Source of the DNA: Candidatus Sediminicultor sextus
GTDB lineage: Bacteria; Atribacterota; Phoenicimicrobiia; Phoenicimicrobiales; Phoenicimicrobiaceae
Direction of reading: 5' to 3'
Assembly: GCA_014894735.1 (NCBI GenBank)
Contig: JADBKX010000145.1
Coordinates: 1-16,012, forward strand
DNA: 16,012 nt
Shown here one piece after another: positions 15,854 through 16,012 of the stretch. Positions within the stretch are counted from its first letter, which is position 1. Each line of letters opens with the position of its first letter. The translations under genes were made by a program, and so were the position numbers. Under the pieces are notes generated by a model that saw only the letters and a list, made by a program, of their open reading frames with translations, did not search any database and was not told the origin of the DNA.

Positions 15854-15923
15854 TGTCATTGCGAGTGTAAGCGAAGCAATCTCATTGGGATTGCTTCGGT
15901 CGTTTTACTCCCTCGCAATGACA
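15854..15923. repeat. Nested palindromic repeat B, between dnaK and dnaJ
   Basis: Outer arms TGTCATTGCGAG (15854-15865) and CTCGCAATGACA (15912-15923) are perfect 12-bp inverted repeats. Inside, CGAAGCAATC (15872-15881) and GATTGCTTCG (15889-15898) pair over 10 bp. I recognise the arm sequence as resembling a dispersed palindromic repeat seen between genes in many unrelated bacterial genomes, but could not search for it. There is no coding capacity. Confidence 0.75.
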
Positions 15924-15933
15924 AAAACTTTAA

Positions 15934-15971
15934 CTCGATACGTGATACTATATTGTAATACGATATACGAG
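15934..15971. repeat. Low-complexity CGATAC patch with imperfect hairpin before dnaJ
   Basis: CGTGATAC (15941-15948) pairs with GTAATACG (15955-15962) in 7 of 8 positions (one G-U, one mismatch) around a TATATT loop, flanked by CTCG (15934-15937) and CGAG (15968-15971). The patch is built of variations of GATAC/ATACG. TATATT (15949-15954) could serve as a -10 box but has no matching -35. Confidence 0.4.
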
Positions 15972-15989
15972 GAAAGAGGGAAACATTAA

Positions 15990-16012
15990 TTGACAAAAAA
16001 AGACTATTATGA
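15990..16012 (+). CDS. dnaJ: Chaperone DnaJ, first seven codons (3' end outside window)
   Basis: The last bases encode M-T-K-K-D-Y-Y-(E/D), the usual N-terminus of DnaJ (J domain beginning KKDYYEILGV). The start is TTG at 15990: it follows an in-frame TAA directly, so no earlier start is possible, and AGAGGG (15975-15980) is a ribosome binding site 9 bases upstream. The position after dnaK fits the hrcA-grpE-dnaK-dnaJ order, though a 284-bp repeat-filled gap separates them. The gene continues beyond the window, so its integrity cannot be judged. Confidence 0.85.

Noticed and set aside
15748..15923. Palindromes A and B as transcription terminators or a CRISPR array
   Set aside because: Neither stem is followed by a T tract on the plus strand, the two repeats differ from each other, and there are no regular spacers.
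1..16012. A mobile element, defence system or other accessory island in the window
   Set aside because: All genes are recognised core genes in a conserved order with uniform AT-rich composition; no transposase, integrase, toxin-antitoxin or phage gene, tRNA or rRNA was seen.

Overview
The window is about 16 kb of AT-rich chromosomal DNA (roughly one third G+C by eye). Almost all of it is core housekeeping genes on the plus strand. The gene order is valS (3' part) - folC - comEA - comEC - holA - [rpsT on the minus strand] - murJ - lepA - hemW - hrcA - grpE - dnaK - dnaJ (first codons only). From general knowledge, this resembles the Firmicutes/Bacillota order (valS-folC; comEA-comEC-holA-rpsT-lepA-hemW-hrcA-grpE-dnaK-dnaJ), including rpsT facing the other way. 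However, DnaK carries the extra segment of about 22 residues near residues 76-98 that is typical of diderm bacteria, and murJ sits where spore-formers carry gpr and spoIIP. I infer a diderm lineage related to or deep-branching near the Firmicutes. A low-GC uncultured group such as Atribacterota is my best guess, but the window alone cannot prove it.

Layout. Bases 1-2571: valyl-tRNA synthetase C-terminal half and folylpolyglutamate synthase, nearly abutting. Bases 2572-2722: a 151-bp gap with degenerate short repeats and a -10 box. Bases 2723-6775: the DNA-uptake pair comEA-comEC overlapping by 13 bp, then the DNA polymerase III delta subunit holA. Bases 6776-6854: a strong bidirectional hairpin terminator between convergent holA and rpsT. 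Bases 6855-7313: rpsT, with an unusual Lys/Ala/Val-rich tail. Bases 7388-11922: the lipid II flippase murJ, the translation GTPase lepA and the heme chaperone hemW, closely spaced. Bases 11937-15705: a heat-shock operon with its own promoter and a consensus CIRCE operator, encoding HrcA, GrpE and DnaK. Bases 15706-15989: a 284-bp cluster of nested palindromes. dnaJ then begins with TTG at 15990.

Functionally there are three modules: DNA uptake across the inner membrane (ComEA receptor, ComEC channel); cell-wall precursor export, translation fidelity and heme trafficking (MurJ, LepA, HemW); and the Hsp70 machine under HrcA control (HrcA, GrpE, DnaK, DnaJ).

I found no unknown gene system. The items most worth a second look are noncoding: the palindrome cluster inserted between dnaK and dnaJ, a terminator-like hairpin inside the comEC reading frame, and an inverted copy of a 15-bp patch shared by two distant gaps. 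The basic tail on ribosomal protein S20 is the most unusual coding feature.
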